From Anaerolineales bacterium (GTDB taxonomy: Bacteria; Chloroflexota; Anaerolineae; Anaerolineales; Anaerolineaceae): DNA of 8,736 nt. The notes below the pieces were generated by a model. The model made no database searches. It had not been told where the DNA came from and saw nothing but the letters and a program-made list of their open reading frames with translations. The stretch lies in contig JAGVAB010000035.1 in the NCBI GenBank assembly GCA_020060485.1, positions 1-8,736 on the forward strand, written 5' to 3'. Positions 1 to 6,649 of this stretch are shown piece after piece (the first letter of the stretch is position 1; the number at the start of each line of letters is the position of its first letter). The translations under genes and the position numbers were made by a program.

Positions 1-119
1 TGGGGTAAAAAAACATTTCAACACGGAACAAGATGCAATTGCCCGCAATTTTGTCTGGAACGAATGCCTTTTCGAGGCTCTGGAAGAGTGATAACAACCG
101 CTCCGATACAGGTCTTGGT

Positions 120-353
120 TTATTTCCTGAAGAAACGCACCACCAGGTTCAAAAGAATGGTCAATACCACGCTGCCCACGATCGAGGCCAACAGCGGCAC
201 CACACAGGTGAACCCTGAACCTTGAATACGCAGCGTGCCCGGCAGCGATTCCAGGTTCACAAACCGTCCCAAAAGCCAAAGGATAATCCCCAACACAACC
301 AGAATGCCCCCCACTGCCGCCAGCCATTTTCCCAGGGTTTCAAAATTCTCCAT
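120..353 (-). CDS. DUF2905 family two-helix membrane protein
   Basis: This is a small inner-membrane protein of 77 residues and unknown function. Two hydrophobic helices are visible, at about residues 8-28 and 51-72. Between them is a short loop carrying LPGTLRI (37-43), which matches the LPGDIRI-type signature of DUF2905 proteins. The ends are charged (RFFRK at the C-terminus). The reading frame stays open up to 413, but I chose the ATG at 353. The promoter at 384-413 predicts transcription from about 377, so an ATG at 413 would fall inside the -35 box. The 353 start also has purine-rich AGGCAGGTGG just upstream. The gene stands alone and is divergent from the LysM lipoprotein. The family call is fairly sure; no biochemical role is known to me. 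Confidence 0.8.
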   Translation of the reverse strand: MENFETLGKWLAAVGGILVVLGIILWLLGRFVNLESLPGTLRIQGSGFTCVVPLLASIVGSVVLTILLNLVVRFFRK

Positions 354-383
354 CGCCACCTGCCTTTGCATTGATATACATCT

Positions 384-413
384 ATCATATCCTTGAATCT
401 GGAAGAGCGTCAA
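384..413 (-). promoter_or_regulatory. sigma-70 promoter of the DUF2905 gene
   Basis: On the minus strand TTGACG (413-408) is followed by an 18-base spacer and TATGAT (389-384). Each hexamer is one base from consensus. Transcription would begin near 377, leaving a leader of about 24 bases before the ATG at 353. This placement excludes the longer reading frame start at 413. Confidence 0.65.
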
Positions 414-462
414 TCTCTTTTTTCACTGCCGTATAAAGTCCTCCTTAAGTTCAAAAGGGTTG

Positions 463-468
463 TATAAT
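463..468 (+). promoter_or_regulatory. candidate -10 box of the LysM lipoprotein gene
   Basis: TATAAT lies 53 bases before the lipoprotein ATG, which allows a leader of about 45 bases. No convincing -35 hexamer is present 16-18 bases upstream, where the sequence is CT-rich, so this rests on the -10 alone. Confidence 0.35.
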
Positions 469-520
469 TATGAAAGCACATGTGAAATTCTGAAAAGCAG
501 TTTTAGGAGGAAAGCCCAAG

Positions 521-1162
521 ATGAAAAAGAGAACCGCCAGCATTCTGTTGTTCATCCTATTAAGCCTGGCCCTGGCAGCCTGCACCCGGTCTGCATCCAA
601 AGCACCCGCAGAGGTGGTCCCCACCAAGGCCGCCGAGGAACAAATTCCCTTCCCGGTGAACACCCTGGCACCCAATGATGCCCAGCCTACTCTGGAAGGC
701 ATTTCTCCTACCCTGGCACCTGGCGGCCCGGCGGAAGCCCCCCTTTCGCCAGAATCCACTGTGCAGGTCTTTCAGCCAGTTGAAGCACCCACCCTGCCGC
801 CGGTGATCGCGGTTTCCACACCGGTTGTACCCGCTTCCTATGTCCTGCAGCAGGGTGAATTCCCTTACTGCCTGGCCCGGCGCTTCAATGTTGACCCTGG
901 CACGTTGTTGAGCGCCAATGGCCTCAACACCAACTCTGCGGTCAGCCCGGGCACCTCCCTCACCATCCCCACTGGCACCACCTGGAGCGGCGCAGCACGC
1001 GAACGCATGCCGCACCCCGCCACCTACACGGTGAAAAGCGGTGACACCATTTACAGCATTGCCTGTGCCTATGGTGACGTATTTCCGGAAAGCATTGCCG
1101 AGGCCAACGCCTTGCAGGCGCCCTATGCCCTCACCGTGGGCCAGGTGCTGCAAATTCCCTGA
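521..1162 (+). CDS. LysM-domain lipoprotein
   Basis: This is a predicted exported, lipid-anchored cell-envelope protein of 213 residues. The N-terminus is a type II signal peptide: MKKR, a hydrophobic core, then the lipobox LAAC with Cys21 as the lipidated residue. Residues 22-105 form a low-complexity Ala/Pro/Thr/Glu linker. Two LysM modules follow, at about 106-150 (SYVLQQGEFPYCLARRFNV to LTIP) and 168-213 (TYTVKSGDTIYSIACAYG to LQIP). LysM modules bind N-acetylglucosamine polymers such as peptidoglycan, so a wall-tethering role is likely; no catalytic domain is present. Each module carries one unusual cysteine (C117, C182), which could form a disulphide outside the cell. The start is set by AGGAGG at 505-510, ten bases before the ATG. 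The NUDIX gene follows 85 bases later on the same strand, beyond a hairpin. Confidence 0.85.
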   Translation: MKKRTASILLFILLSLALAACTRSASKAPAEVVPTKAAEEQIPFPVNTLAPNDAQPTLEGISPTLAPGGPAEAPLSPESTVQVFQPVEAPTLPPVIAVSTPVVPASYVLQQGEFPYCLARRFNVDPGTLLSANGLNTNSAVSPGTSLTIPTGTTWSGAARERMPHPATYTVKSGDTIYSIACAYGDVFPESIAEANALQAPYALTVGQVLQIP

Positions 1163-1194
1163 CCAGGCCTCGTTCTCACATCACAACCCACAAT

Positions 1195-1226
1195 CACGAT
1201 GGCGGGAAACATTCCCCGCCATTGTG
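1195..1226 (+). terminator. intergenic hairpin after the LysM lipoprotein gene
   Basis: CACGATGGCGGG (1195-1206) pairs with CCCGCCATTGTG (1215-1226) over 12 positions with one G-T wobble and an eight-base loop. No T-run follows, and the AGGAGG of the next gene begins six bases later. It may be a weak or factor-aided terminator, or a processing or mRNA-stability element between two co-transcribed genes. The stem is certain; the role is not. Confidence 0.45.
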
Positions 1227-1247
1227 CTGTCAGGAGGGTAAACGATT

Positions 1248-1784
1248 ATGAATTTCGAGATTCTCAAGCGTCAGACAATGTATCAGGGGCGGGCATTTGC
1301 TGTACAACAGGTAGACTTGCACCTGCCCGATGGCCGCACCACCACCTATGACCTGGTACACCACAATGATTCGATTACCCTGGTGCCACTGGACGAAAAG
1401 GGGAATATCTGGTTTGTCAGACAGTACCGTCTGGGGGCAGCAGGCTTGCTGCTCGAACTGCCTGCCGGTGTGCTGGAAAATGGCGAACCGCCCGAAAACG
1501 GCGCCCGGAGGGAGATCCGCGAAGAAATTGGCATGGCTGCCGGGCAGCTGACCCTGCTGGGAGACTTCTACCTGGCTCCTGGTTATGCAGACGAGCACAT
1601 GTTCATTTTCCTGGCCACACAGCTCTCCCATGCCCCCCTGGATGCCGATGACGATGAATTTCTTGAACTGGAGGCCATCCCCGCCTCAAAAGCCCTGCAA
1701 ATGGCCCGCTCAGGAGAATTTCGGGATGCCAAAACAATCGCAGCCTTGCTGCTGGCAGAGAAACACATCTACCAGGAAGGCTGA
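1248..1784 (+). CDS. NUDIX hydrolase, ADP-ribose pyrophosphatase type
   Basis: This is a predicted cytoplasmic NUDIX hydrolase of 178 residues, a usual length for the ADP-ribose pyrophosphatase (NudF-like) group. That group cleaves ADP-ribose to AMP and ribose 5-phosphate using divalent metal ions. The NUDIX box GX5EX7REUXEEXGU is complete at residues 74-96, with the metal-binding core REIREEIG at 88-95. It is preceded by LELPAG (69-74), typical of this subgroup. The N-terminal strand region contains VRQYR (57-61), also usual in ADP-ribose pyrophosphatases, and an acidic DADDDE stretch lies at 132-137. AGGAGG at 1232-1237 is ten bases before the ATG and fixes the start. It lies downstream of the LysM lipoprotein gene, perhaps co-transcribed, and converges on the membrane-protein gene at 1873. 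Substrate is inferred from family resemblance; other nucleoside-diphosphate sugars are possible. Confidence 0.88.
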   Translation: MNFEILKRQTMYQGRAFAVQQVDLHLPDGRTTTYDLVHHNDSITLVPLDEKGNIWFVRQYRLGAAGLLLELPAGVLENGEPPENGARREIREEIGMAAGQLTLLGDFYLAPGYADEHMFIFLATQLSHAPLDADDDEFLELEAIPASKALQMARSGEFRDAKTIAALLLAEKHIYQEG

Positions 1785-1872
1785 CCGCCAGTTCTGCGGA
1801 ACTTCCCCTTATGCTTTCCAAAGGGAAAAACGCAAGACCATTGTTCCGCTTTGCCTGCGAAAGAAAGCCTGC

Positions 1873-2520
1873 CTAGCGACCGCTGGGCAAGACAGGAGGT
1901 GCATGCAGTTCCTCCGCCCGCCCGCTGACTGCATACCCGGCTTTGCTGCCTGGCCTGGAAGGGCGGACAGACTGTCTGGACTGCTGCCAGCCATAAAGGA
2001 ACAGGAAACCCATGGCAAACAAAAAAAGGCCGATTTCGAGCACAAAGCTGATCCAGCCGAGGTTTTGCCCGTGCGCCCAAACCCCGCTATGCGAAGGAGA
2101 GATTGCCTGACTGCGTTTGATCAATCCCATGCTGATCGCCAGGTTATCAACATCCAGCAGCGCCCCACCAATACCGGCAACCAGGGCAACCAACCTGCTC
2201 CGCCCGCGCAGCCCTATGATGATCAACAACAGGACAATGACTGCAGCAATCAACTCGCGCAGCATCCATAATGAATCTGGGAGCAGCCAGCCATAATGGG
2301 CCAGATAATCACCGTGCGGCAGCGCGTCCAGAAAGGCATGAGAAATCAAACCACCGGTAAACCCGGCCCCGTATACTGTTGCCCACTCAATGGCATGGGC
2401 AAGTTTGCATGAAACAGACTGGTCGCATTCCTCATCAAGAGCTGGGAAAACCAGATTTGCCGTACTTTTGGTAAGCGCCCCGATAGCTGCTCCTACCGCG
2501 ATGTGAACATAGATGTCCAT
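1873..2520 (-). CDS. putative His/Asp-rich integral membrane protein
   Basis: I do not recognise this 215-residue protein by name. Hydrophobic segments appear at about 5-18, 48-62, 88-104, 109-122 and 155-178, so it is probably a multi-pass inner-membrane protein. A conserved-looking cluster, SHAFLDALPHGDY (60-72), places H61, D65, H69 and D71 near the edge of a helix. GALLDVDN (119-126) adds two more aspartates. The arrangement recalls membrane-bound metal-dependent hydrolases of the YdjM/DUF457 type, but the match is topological, not a clear signature. The C-terminal 35 residues are polar and basic. The ATG at 2520 is preferred because GAAGG lies seven bases upstream; an in-frame TTG at 2532 has no ribosome-binding site. 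Its promoter is at 2632-2660. It converges on the NUDIX gene with only 88 bases between them. Confidence 0.6.
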   Translation of the reverse strand: MDIYVHIAVGAAIGALTKSTANLVFPALDEECDQSVSCKLAHAIEWATVYGAGFTGGLISHAFLDALPHGDYLAHYGWLLPDSLWMLRELIAAVIVLLLIIIGLRGRSRLVALVAGIGGALLDVDNLAISMGLIKRSQAISPSHSGVWAHGQNLGWISFVLEIGLFLFAMGFLFLYGWQQSRQSVRPSRPGSKAGYAVSGRAEELHAPPVLPSGR

Positions 2521-2631
2521 TTCAACCTTCAATATTCATGGGAATACCTAACCCTCGGCCAGAGCTCATCCTTAACCAGTATTACCTGTCCAACTGCTCG
2601 TTGGTTCCCGTGCGCAACAGATACGCTTATC

Positions 2632-2660
2632 ATTATAGAAGAAAGCTTGCGTTTAGGCAA
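2632..2660 (-). promoter_or_regulatory. sigma-70 promoter of the membrane-protein gene
   Basis: On the minus strand TTGCCT (2660-2655) is followed by a 17-base spacer and a perfect TATAAT (2637-2632). Transcription would start near 2625, giving a leader of about 105 bases before the ATG at 2520. Confidence 0.55.
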
Positions 2661-2708
2661 TTTGAGAATTTCGAAAGAACGAAAGTGAGGAAAGATCATT
2701 AATGCCAA

Positions 2709-2741
2709 TGTCACACGCCATACATGACAAGGTGCGTGTCA
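2709..2741. promoter_or_regulatory. cluster of three TGTCA half-sites, candidate operator
   Basis: TGTCA occurs at 2709-2713 and 2737-2741, and its complement TGACA at 2725-2729. The first two form an inverted repeat with an 11-base spacer; the last two form another, in the opposite sense, with seven bases between. ACACGC (2713-2718) and GCGTGT (2734-2739) add further dyad symmetry. The position, just upstream of the AT-rich stretch before PFOR, suits a regulator-binding site. The regulator is unknown. Confidence 0.3.
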
Positions 2742-2813
2742 AATAGAGGAACAATATAACCTTTCTGTATTGTTGTTTAAGCGATAAAATATCAGGTGGT
2801 TAATTGTACAGAC

Positions 2814-2836
2814 AGCAGTTTTATTTCAAGACTGCT
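2814..2836 (+). promoter_or_regulatory. hairpin in the PFOR mRNA leader
   Basis: AGCAGTTTT (2814-2822) pairs with AAGACTGCT (2828-2836) over nine positions with one T-G wobble and a five-base loop. It ends 17 bases before the GGAG ribosome-binding site of PFOR (2854-2857). It may stabilise the mRNA or bind a regulator. There is no U-tract, so it is not an evident terminator; the run after it is A-rich. Confidence 0.4.
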
Positions 2837-2864
2837 TTCAAAAAAACACTTTTGGAGAAAATAC

Positions 2865-5800
2865 ATGAAGCGACAAATGGTAACAATTGATGGGAACGAA
2901 GCCGTAGCCTACACAGCGTACCGGCTGAACGAAGTAATCGCCATTTACCCGATCACCCCCTCTTCCAACATGGGAGAGCACGCTGACGCCTGGGCTGCCA
3001 AGGGTATTCCAAACATTTGGGGGACTGTGCCCAATGTCACTGAAATGCAGTCTGAGGGCGGCGCCGCCGGTGCAGTGCATGGCGCCTTGACCACTGGTGC
3101 TCTGACCACCACCTTCACTGCCTCACAGGGTTTGTTGTTGATGATCCCCAACATGTACAAGATCGCCGGTGAACTGACTGCGGCTGTTTTCCATGTCTCT
3201 GCCCGCTCCATTGCGGCACAGGCACTGTCCATTTTCGGCGACCATTCAGACATCACCGCCGCCCGCGCTACTGGCTTTGCAATGCTGGCCTCCCGCTCGG
3301 TTCAGGAAGCCCACGACATGGCCCTCATTGCCCAGGCCGCCACGCTAAAAAGCCGCGTGCCTTTCCTGCACTTCTTCGATGGCTTCCGCACCTCGCACGA
3401 AGTCAACAAGATCGAATTGCTGGATGAATCCGACATGCACGCCATGATCGATGACAGCCTGGTGATTGAACACCGCCAGCGCGGCCTTTCCTCCGATCAT
3501 CCTGTCATCCGCGGCACTGCACAGAACCCGGATGTATTCTTCCAGGCCCGTGAAACCGTCAACCCCTTCTATGAAAAGACCCCCGAAATCGTCCAGGAAG
3601 CCATGGACAAATTCGCCAAACTCGTCGGCCGCCAGTACCGCCTGTTTGATTATGCCGGCGCCCCCGATGCCGAGCGGGTCATTATCGTGATGGGTTCCGG
3701 CGCCGACACTGCCGAAGCCACCGCCCAACACCTGGCCAGCCAGGGCGAGAAAGTGGGCGTGATCACCGTGCATCTCTTCCGCCCCTTCTCTGTCAAACAC
3801 CTGCTGCAGGCCCTGCCCAAGACGGTCAAGGTCATCGCTGCCCTCGACCGCACCAAAGAACCCGGCGGTGCCGGTGAGCCGCTCTACCAGGATGTGGTGA
3901 CCGCCATTAGCGAAGGCATGACGGACGAGACCGCTCCTTTTAGCAAAACCCCGCGCATCATCGGTGGCCGCTTTGGTCTCTCCTCCAAGGAATTCACCCC
4001 GGCCATGGTCAAGGGTGTCTTTGACGAAATGTCCAAAGCCAAACCCAAGAACCACTTCACCGTGGGCATCAACGATGACCTGTCCAATACCAGCCTGGAG
4101 TATGACAACAGCTTTACCATCGAACCGGAAGAAACTGTGCGCTGTGTGTTCTTTGGACTGGGCGCCGATGGCACCGTGGGTGCCAACAAGAACTCGATCA
4201 AGATCATTGGTGAAGAAACCGATTTCTACGCCCAGGGCTACTTCGTCTACGATTCCAAAAAATCCGGCTCGGTGACCATCTCGCATTTGCGCTTTGGCCC
4301 CAAGCCTATCCCCTCGCCCTACCTGATCCTGGAAAACGATGCCAACTTTGTGGCCTGCCATCAGTTCTCTTTCCTCGAGCGGCTTGACATGCTTAAGTAC
4401 GCCAAGCCAGGCGGCATCTTCCTGCTCAACAGCATCTTCCCCGCCGACCAGGTCTGGGATCACCTGCCGTATGAAGTGCAGAAAACAATCATCGACAAGA
4501 AACTCAAATTCTATGTGATTGATGCCTACGAAGTTGCCGAAGCCACTGGCATGGGAGGCCGCATCAACACCATCATGCAAACCTGTTTCTTTGCCATCAG
4601 CGGTATCCTGCCGCGTGAAGAAGCCATTGCGCAGATCAAGAAAAGCATCAAGAAAACATACGCAAGACGTGGTGATGATGTGGTTCAGGCCAACTACAAA
4701 GCCGTGGATCATTCCCTCGAAAATCTGCACGAAGTCAAAGTGCCGGCCGAAGCCAGCAGCAAACTGCACCGCACCCACATCGTGTCCGACAAGGCTCCGG
4801 CCTTTGTCAAAGACGTATTGGGCACGATCATGGAAGCCCGCGGCGATGACCTGCCGGTCAGCGCCATGCCCATTGACGGCACCTATCCCACGGGCACTAC
4901 CATGTGGGAAAAACGCAATGTGGCCATCAACATCCCTGTCTGGGAAGCTGATCTTTGTATCCAGTGCGGCAAATGCGCCTTTGTTTGCCCGCATGCCGCC
5001 ATCCGCACCAAGGTCTATGATCCCAAATACCTGGCAGATGCCCCCGCAACCTTCAAATCACTTGAGGCCAAGGGCTTCAAGGAATTTCCTGGCTACAAGT
5101 GGACTGTTCAGGTTGCCCCCGAAGACTGCACCGGCTGCGGCATGTGCGTCGAAGCCTGCCCGGCAAAAGACAAGACCAACCCAAGCCGCAAGGCGATCAA
5201 CATGGCGCCCCAGCTTCCGCTGCGCGATCAGGAACGCGAGAACTTTGCCTTCTTCTTCAACCTGCCCAACCCCGACCGCAGCGCCTTCGAACCTTCCACG
5301 GTCAAGAAATCGCAGCTTCTGCAGCCGCTGTTCGAGTTCTCTGGCGCCTGCGCCGGCTGCGGCGAGACACCCTACGTCCGCCTGCTCTCTCAGCTCTTTG
5401 GCGACCGCTCGGTGATCGCCAACGCCACCGGCTGCTCTTCCATTTATGGCGGCAACCTGCCCACCACCCCGTGGACCGTCAACGAAGAAGGCCGCGGCCC
5501 GGCCTGGTCCAACTCGTTGTTTGAGGACAATGCCGAATTTGGCCTGGGCATGCGCTTAACCATCGACAAGCAAAACGAATATGCCCGTGAACTGCTGCGC
5601 GCCCTGGCCCCCAAGGTCGGCGAACAGCTTGCCAAAGAACTTCTGGAGGCCGTTCAGGACAGTGACGCCCTGATCGAAGAACAGCGCAAGCGTGTGGCCG
5701 TATTAAAGGAAAAACTGGCAGGCATGCAGGACGACTCCAAGGCCCTCAATTTGTTGAGCATCGCTGATATGCTGGTACAAAAGGACGTGTGGATCGTTGG

Positions 5801-6425
5801 TGGTGATGGCTGGGCCTATGATATCGGCTATGGTGGTTTGGACCATGTCCTCGCCTCTGGCAGAAACGTCAACGTGCTTGTCATGGACACCGAAGTCTAT
5901 TCCAACACCGGCGGACAGTCCTCCAAGGCTACCCCGCGGGCGGCAGCAGCAAAATTTGCCGCCAATGGCAAGAACCTGCCCAAGAAAGACCTGGCCCGCA
6001 TTGCCATGACCTATGGCAACATCTATGTTGCCCGGGTTGCAATGGGCTACAATGATAACCAGACTTTGAAAGCCTTCCGCGAAGCAGCCGCCTACGACGG
6101 CCCGTCTCTGATCATTGCCTACACGCACTGCATCGCCCACGGCTTCAGCGAAATGCGCTTTGGCCTGCGCCAGCAGGAAATGGCCGTCAATTCCGGCGCA
6201 TGGACACTGTTCCGCTACAACCCGGAATTGATCCTGGAAGGTAAAAATCCCTTCCAACTGGACAACAAAGAACCAACCATCTCGGTGCAGGAATATGCCT
6301 ACAATGAGTCCCGCTATCGCCAGGTGGTGCAAATGGACGAAGCCCGGGCCGAAATGCTGATGAAAAACGCCGAAGCCGATGCCAAGCGCAGTTGGGAATA
6401 TTACAAGTCGCTAACCGAAGAGTAA
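2865..6425 (+). CDS. nifJ: pyruvate:ferredoxin (flavodoxin) oxidoreductase, single chain
   Basis: PFOR decarboxylates pyruvate with coenzyme A to acetyl-CoA and CO2 and passes electrons to ferredoxin or flavodoxin. It is a cytoplasmic, oxygen-sensitive hub of anaerobic metabolism. The 1186 residues hold all the usual domains in one chain. The pyruvate/TPP domain has YPITPSS with Thr31, Glu64 and Arg114, the same numbers as in the Desulfovibrio africanus enzyme. Domain II is around 270-400 and the gamma domain, with GLGADGTVGANK, begins near 431. Two 4Fe-4S clusters come from C698/701/704/708 and C755/758/761/765. The C-terminal TPP domain has GDGWAYDIG (980-988) and NTGGQ (1014-1018). The proximal cluster ligands are C829, C832, C857 and C1089. 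The start is the ATG after TTTGGAGAAA (GGAG 2854-2857, seven-base spacing). An in-frame ATG at 2796 adds 23 unrelated residues and lacks a ribosome-binding site. Compared with D. africanus (1232 residues) the C-terminal extension is short or absent. Confidence 0.97.
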   Translation: MKRQMVTIDGNEAVAYTAYRLNEVIAIYPITPSSNMGEHADAWAAKGIPNIWGTVPNVTEMQSEGGAAGAVHGALTTGALTTTFTASQGLLLMIPNMYKIAGELTAAVFHVSARSIAAQALSIFGDHSDITAARATGFAMLASRSVQEAHDMALIAQAATLKSRVPFLHFFDGFRTSHEVNKIELLDESDMHAMIDDSLVIEHRQRGLSSDHPVIRGTAQNPDVFFQARETVNPFYEKTPEIVQEAMDKFAKLVGRQYRLFDYAGAPDAERVIIVMGSGADTAEATAQHLASQGEKVGVITVHLFRPFSVKHLLQALPKTVKVIAALDRTKEPGGAGEPLYQDVVTAISEGMTDETAPFSKTPRIIGGRFGLSSKEFTPAMVKGVFDEMSKAKPKNHFTVGINDDLSNTSLEYDNSFTIEPEETVRCVFFGLGADGTVGANKNSIKIIGEETDFYAQGYFVYDSKKSGSVTISHLRFGPKPIPSPYLILENDANFVACHQFSFLERLDMLKYAKPGGIFLLNSIFPADQVWDHLPYEVQKTIIDKKLKFYVIDAYEVAEATGMGGRINTIMQTCFFAISGILPREEAIAQIKKSIKKTYARRGDDVVQANYKAVDHSLENLHEVKVPAEASSKLHRTHIVSDKAPAFVKDVLGTIMEARGDDLPVSAMPIDGTYPTGTTMWEKRNVAINIPVWEADLCIQCGKCAFVCPHAAIRTKVYDPKYLADAPATFKSLEAKGFKEFPGYKWTVQVAPEDCTGCGMCVEACPAKDKTNPSRKAINMAPQLPLRDQERENFAFFFNLPNPDRSAFEPSTVKKSQLLQPLFEFSGACAGCGETPYVRLLSQLFGDRSVIANATGCSSIYGGNLPTTPWTVNEEGRGPAWSNSLFEDNAEFGLGMRLTIDKQNEYARELLRALAPKVGEQLAKELLEAVQDSDALIEEQRKRVAVLKEKLAGMQDDSKALNLLSIADMLVQKDVWIVGGDGWAYDIGYGGLDHVLASGRNVNVLVMDTEVYSNTGGQSSKATPRAAAAKFAANGKNLPKKDLARIAMTYGNIYVARVAMGYNDNQTLKAFREAAAYDGPSLIIAYTHCIAHGFSEMRFGLRQQEMAVNSGAWTLFRYNPELILEGKNPFQLDNKEPTISVQEYAYNESRYRQVVQMDEARAEMLMKNAEADAKRSWEYYKSLTEE

Positions 6426-6453
6426 ACCTGACACAGCACCCTCCTCCAACACC

Positions 6454-6481
6454 AAAGCCCCTGGCATGCGCCAGGGGCTTT
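6454..6481 (+). terminator. intrinsic terminator after PFOR
   Basis: AAAGCCCCTGGC (6454-6465) pairs perfectly with GCCAGGGGCTTT (6470-6481) over 12 base pairs around a four-base loop, starting 29 bases after the PFOR stop. The run after the stem is short (TTTGTGCTT), but the stem is very stable. It should separate PFOR from the next gene. Confidence 0.85.
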
Positions 6482-6581
6482 GTGCTTGCCAGCAAAAAAC
6501 GATTCCTTAACGTCGGTTTAGGCCCATCTCACCACAATGTGGAATTAACCCGATTCACCTGAACTTTCTCACAAACCGGAT

Positions 6582-6610
6582 TTGAATTATTTTCTTTTTT
6601 AGACTATAAT
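6582..6610 (+). promoter_or_regulatory. sigma-70 promoter of the dihydroorotate dehydrogenase-like gene
   Basis: TTGAAT (6582-6587), a 17-base spacer rich in T, and a perfect TATAAT (6605-6610). Transcription would begin near 6617, about 33 bases before the ATG. With the terminator upstream, this gives the gene its own transcript. Confidence 0.7.
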
Positions 6611-6649
6611 TATCTTATATAACAGAAATACGATCATTGGAGGTATGCG

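Larger units (their letters stand above)
2521..2864. other. divergent intergenic region upstream of PFOR
   Basis: This 344-base stretch holds no credible gene. It contains the promoter of the minus-strand membrane-protein gene, a cluster of TGTCA-type half-sites, and a hairpin before the PFOR ribosome-binding site. No good two-box promoter for PFOR could be found. AT-rich -10-like elements at 2755-2760 (TATAAC) and 2785-2790 (TAAAAT) lack matching -35 boxes, so PFOR may need an activator or another sigma factor. Confidence 0.6.

Noticed and set aside
37..50. Small inverted repeat AATTG/CAATT near the window start
   Set aside because: Five AT-rich pairs with a four-base loop and only four Ts after it; too weak to call a terminator.
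384..447. Short minus-strand frame with GTG start behind AAGGAGG (447-441)
   Set aside because: Only about 13 codons, spacing of 13 bases is too long, and it overlaps the DUF2905 promoter.
560..1153. 197-codon minus-strand frame opposite the LysM lipoprotein
   Set aside because: Antisense shadow; the plus-strand protein has a signal peptide, lipobox and LysM modules.
1790..1820. Small hairpins between the convergent NUDIX and membrane-protein genes
   Set aside because: AGTTC/GAACT and TTTCC/GGAAA are five-pair stems without U-tracts; no credible terminator was identified there.
1585..2271. 228-codon plus-strand frame across the end of the NUDIX gene and into the membrane-protein gene
   Set aside because: It overlaps two better-supported genes on different frames and strands and its translation is low-complexity without recognisable motifs.
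2503..2714. Two 61-codon frames, one per strand, upstream of PFOR
   Set aside because: No ribosome-binding site, no family features, and they overlap the promoter of the minus-strand gene.
2796..2864. Longer PFOR start at 2796
   Set aside because: No Shine-Dalgarno, residues unlike any PFOR N-terminus, and it would translate through the leader hairpin; the ATG at 2865 has GGAG and gives Thr31 and Arg114 at the expected numbers.
3345..4994. 549-codon open frame on the minus strand inside PFOR
   Set aside because: It is the antisense shadow of a fully conserved PFOR; composition is an artefact of codon bias, and no ribosome-binding site or family similarity is visible.
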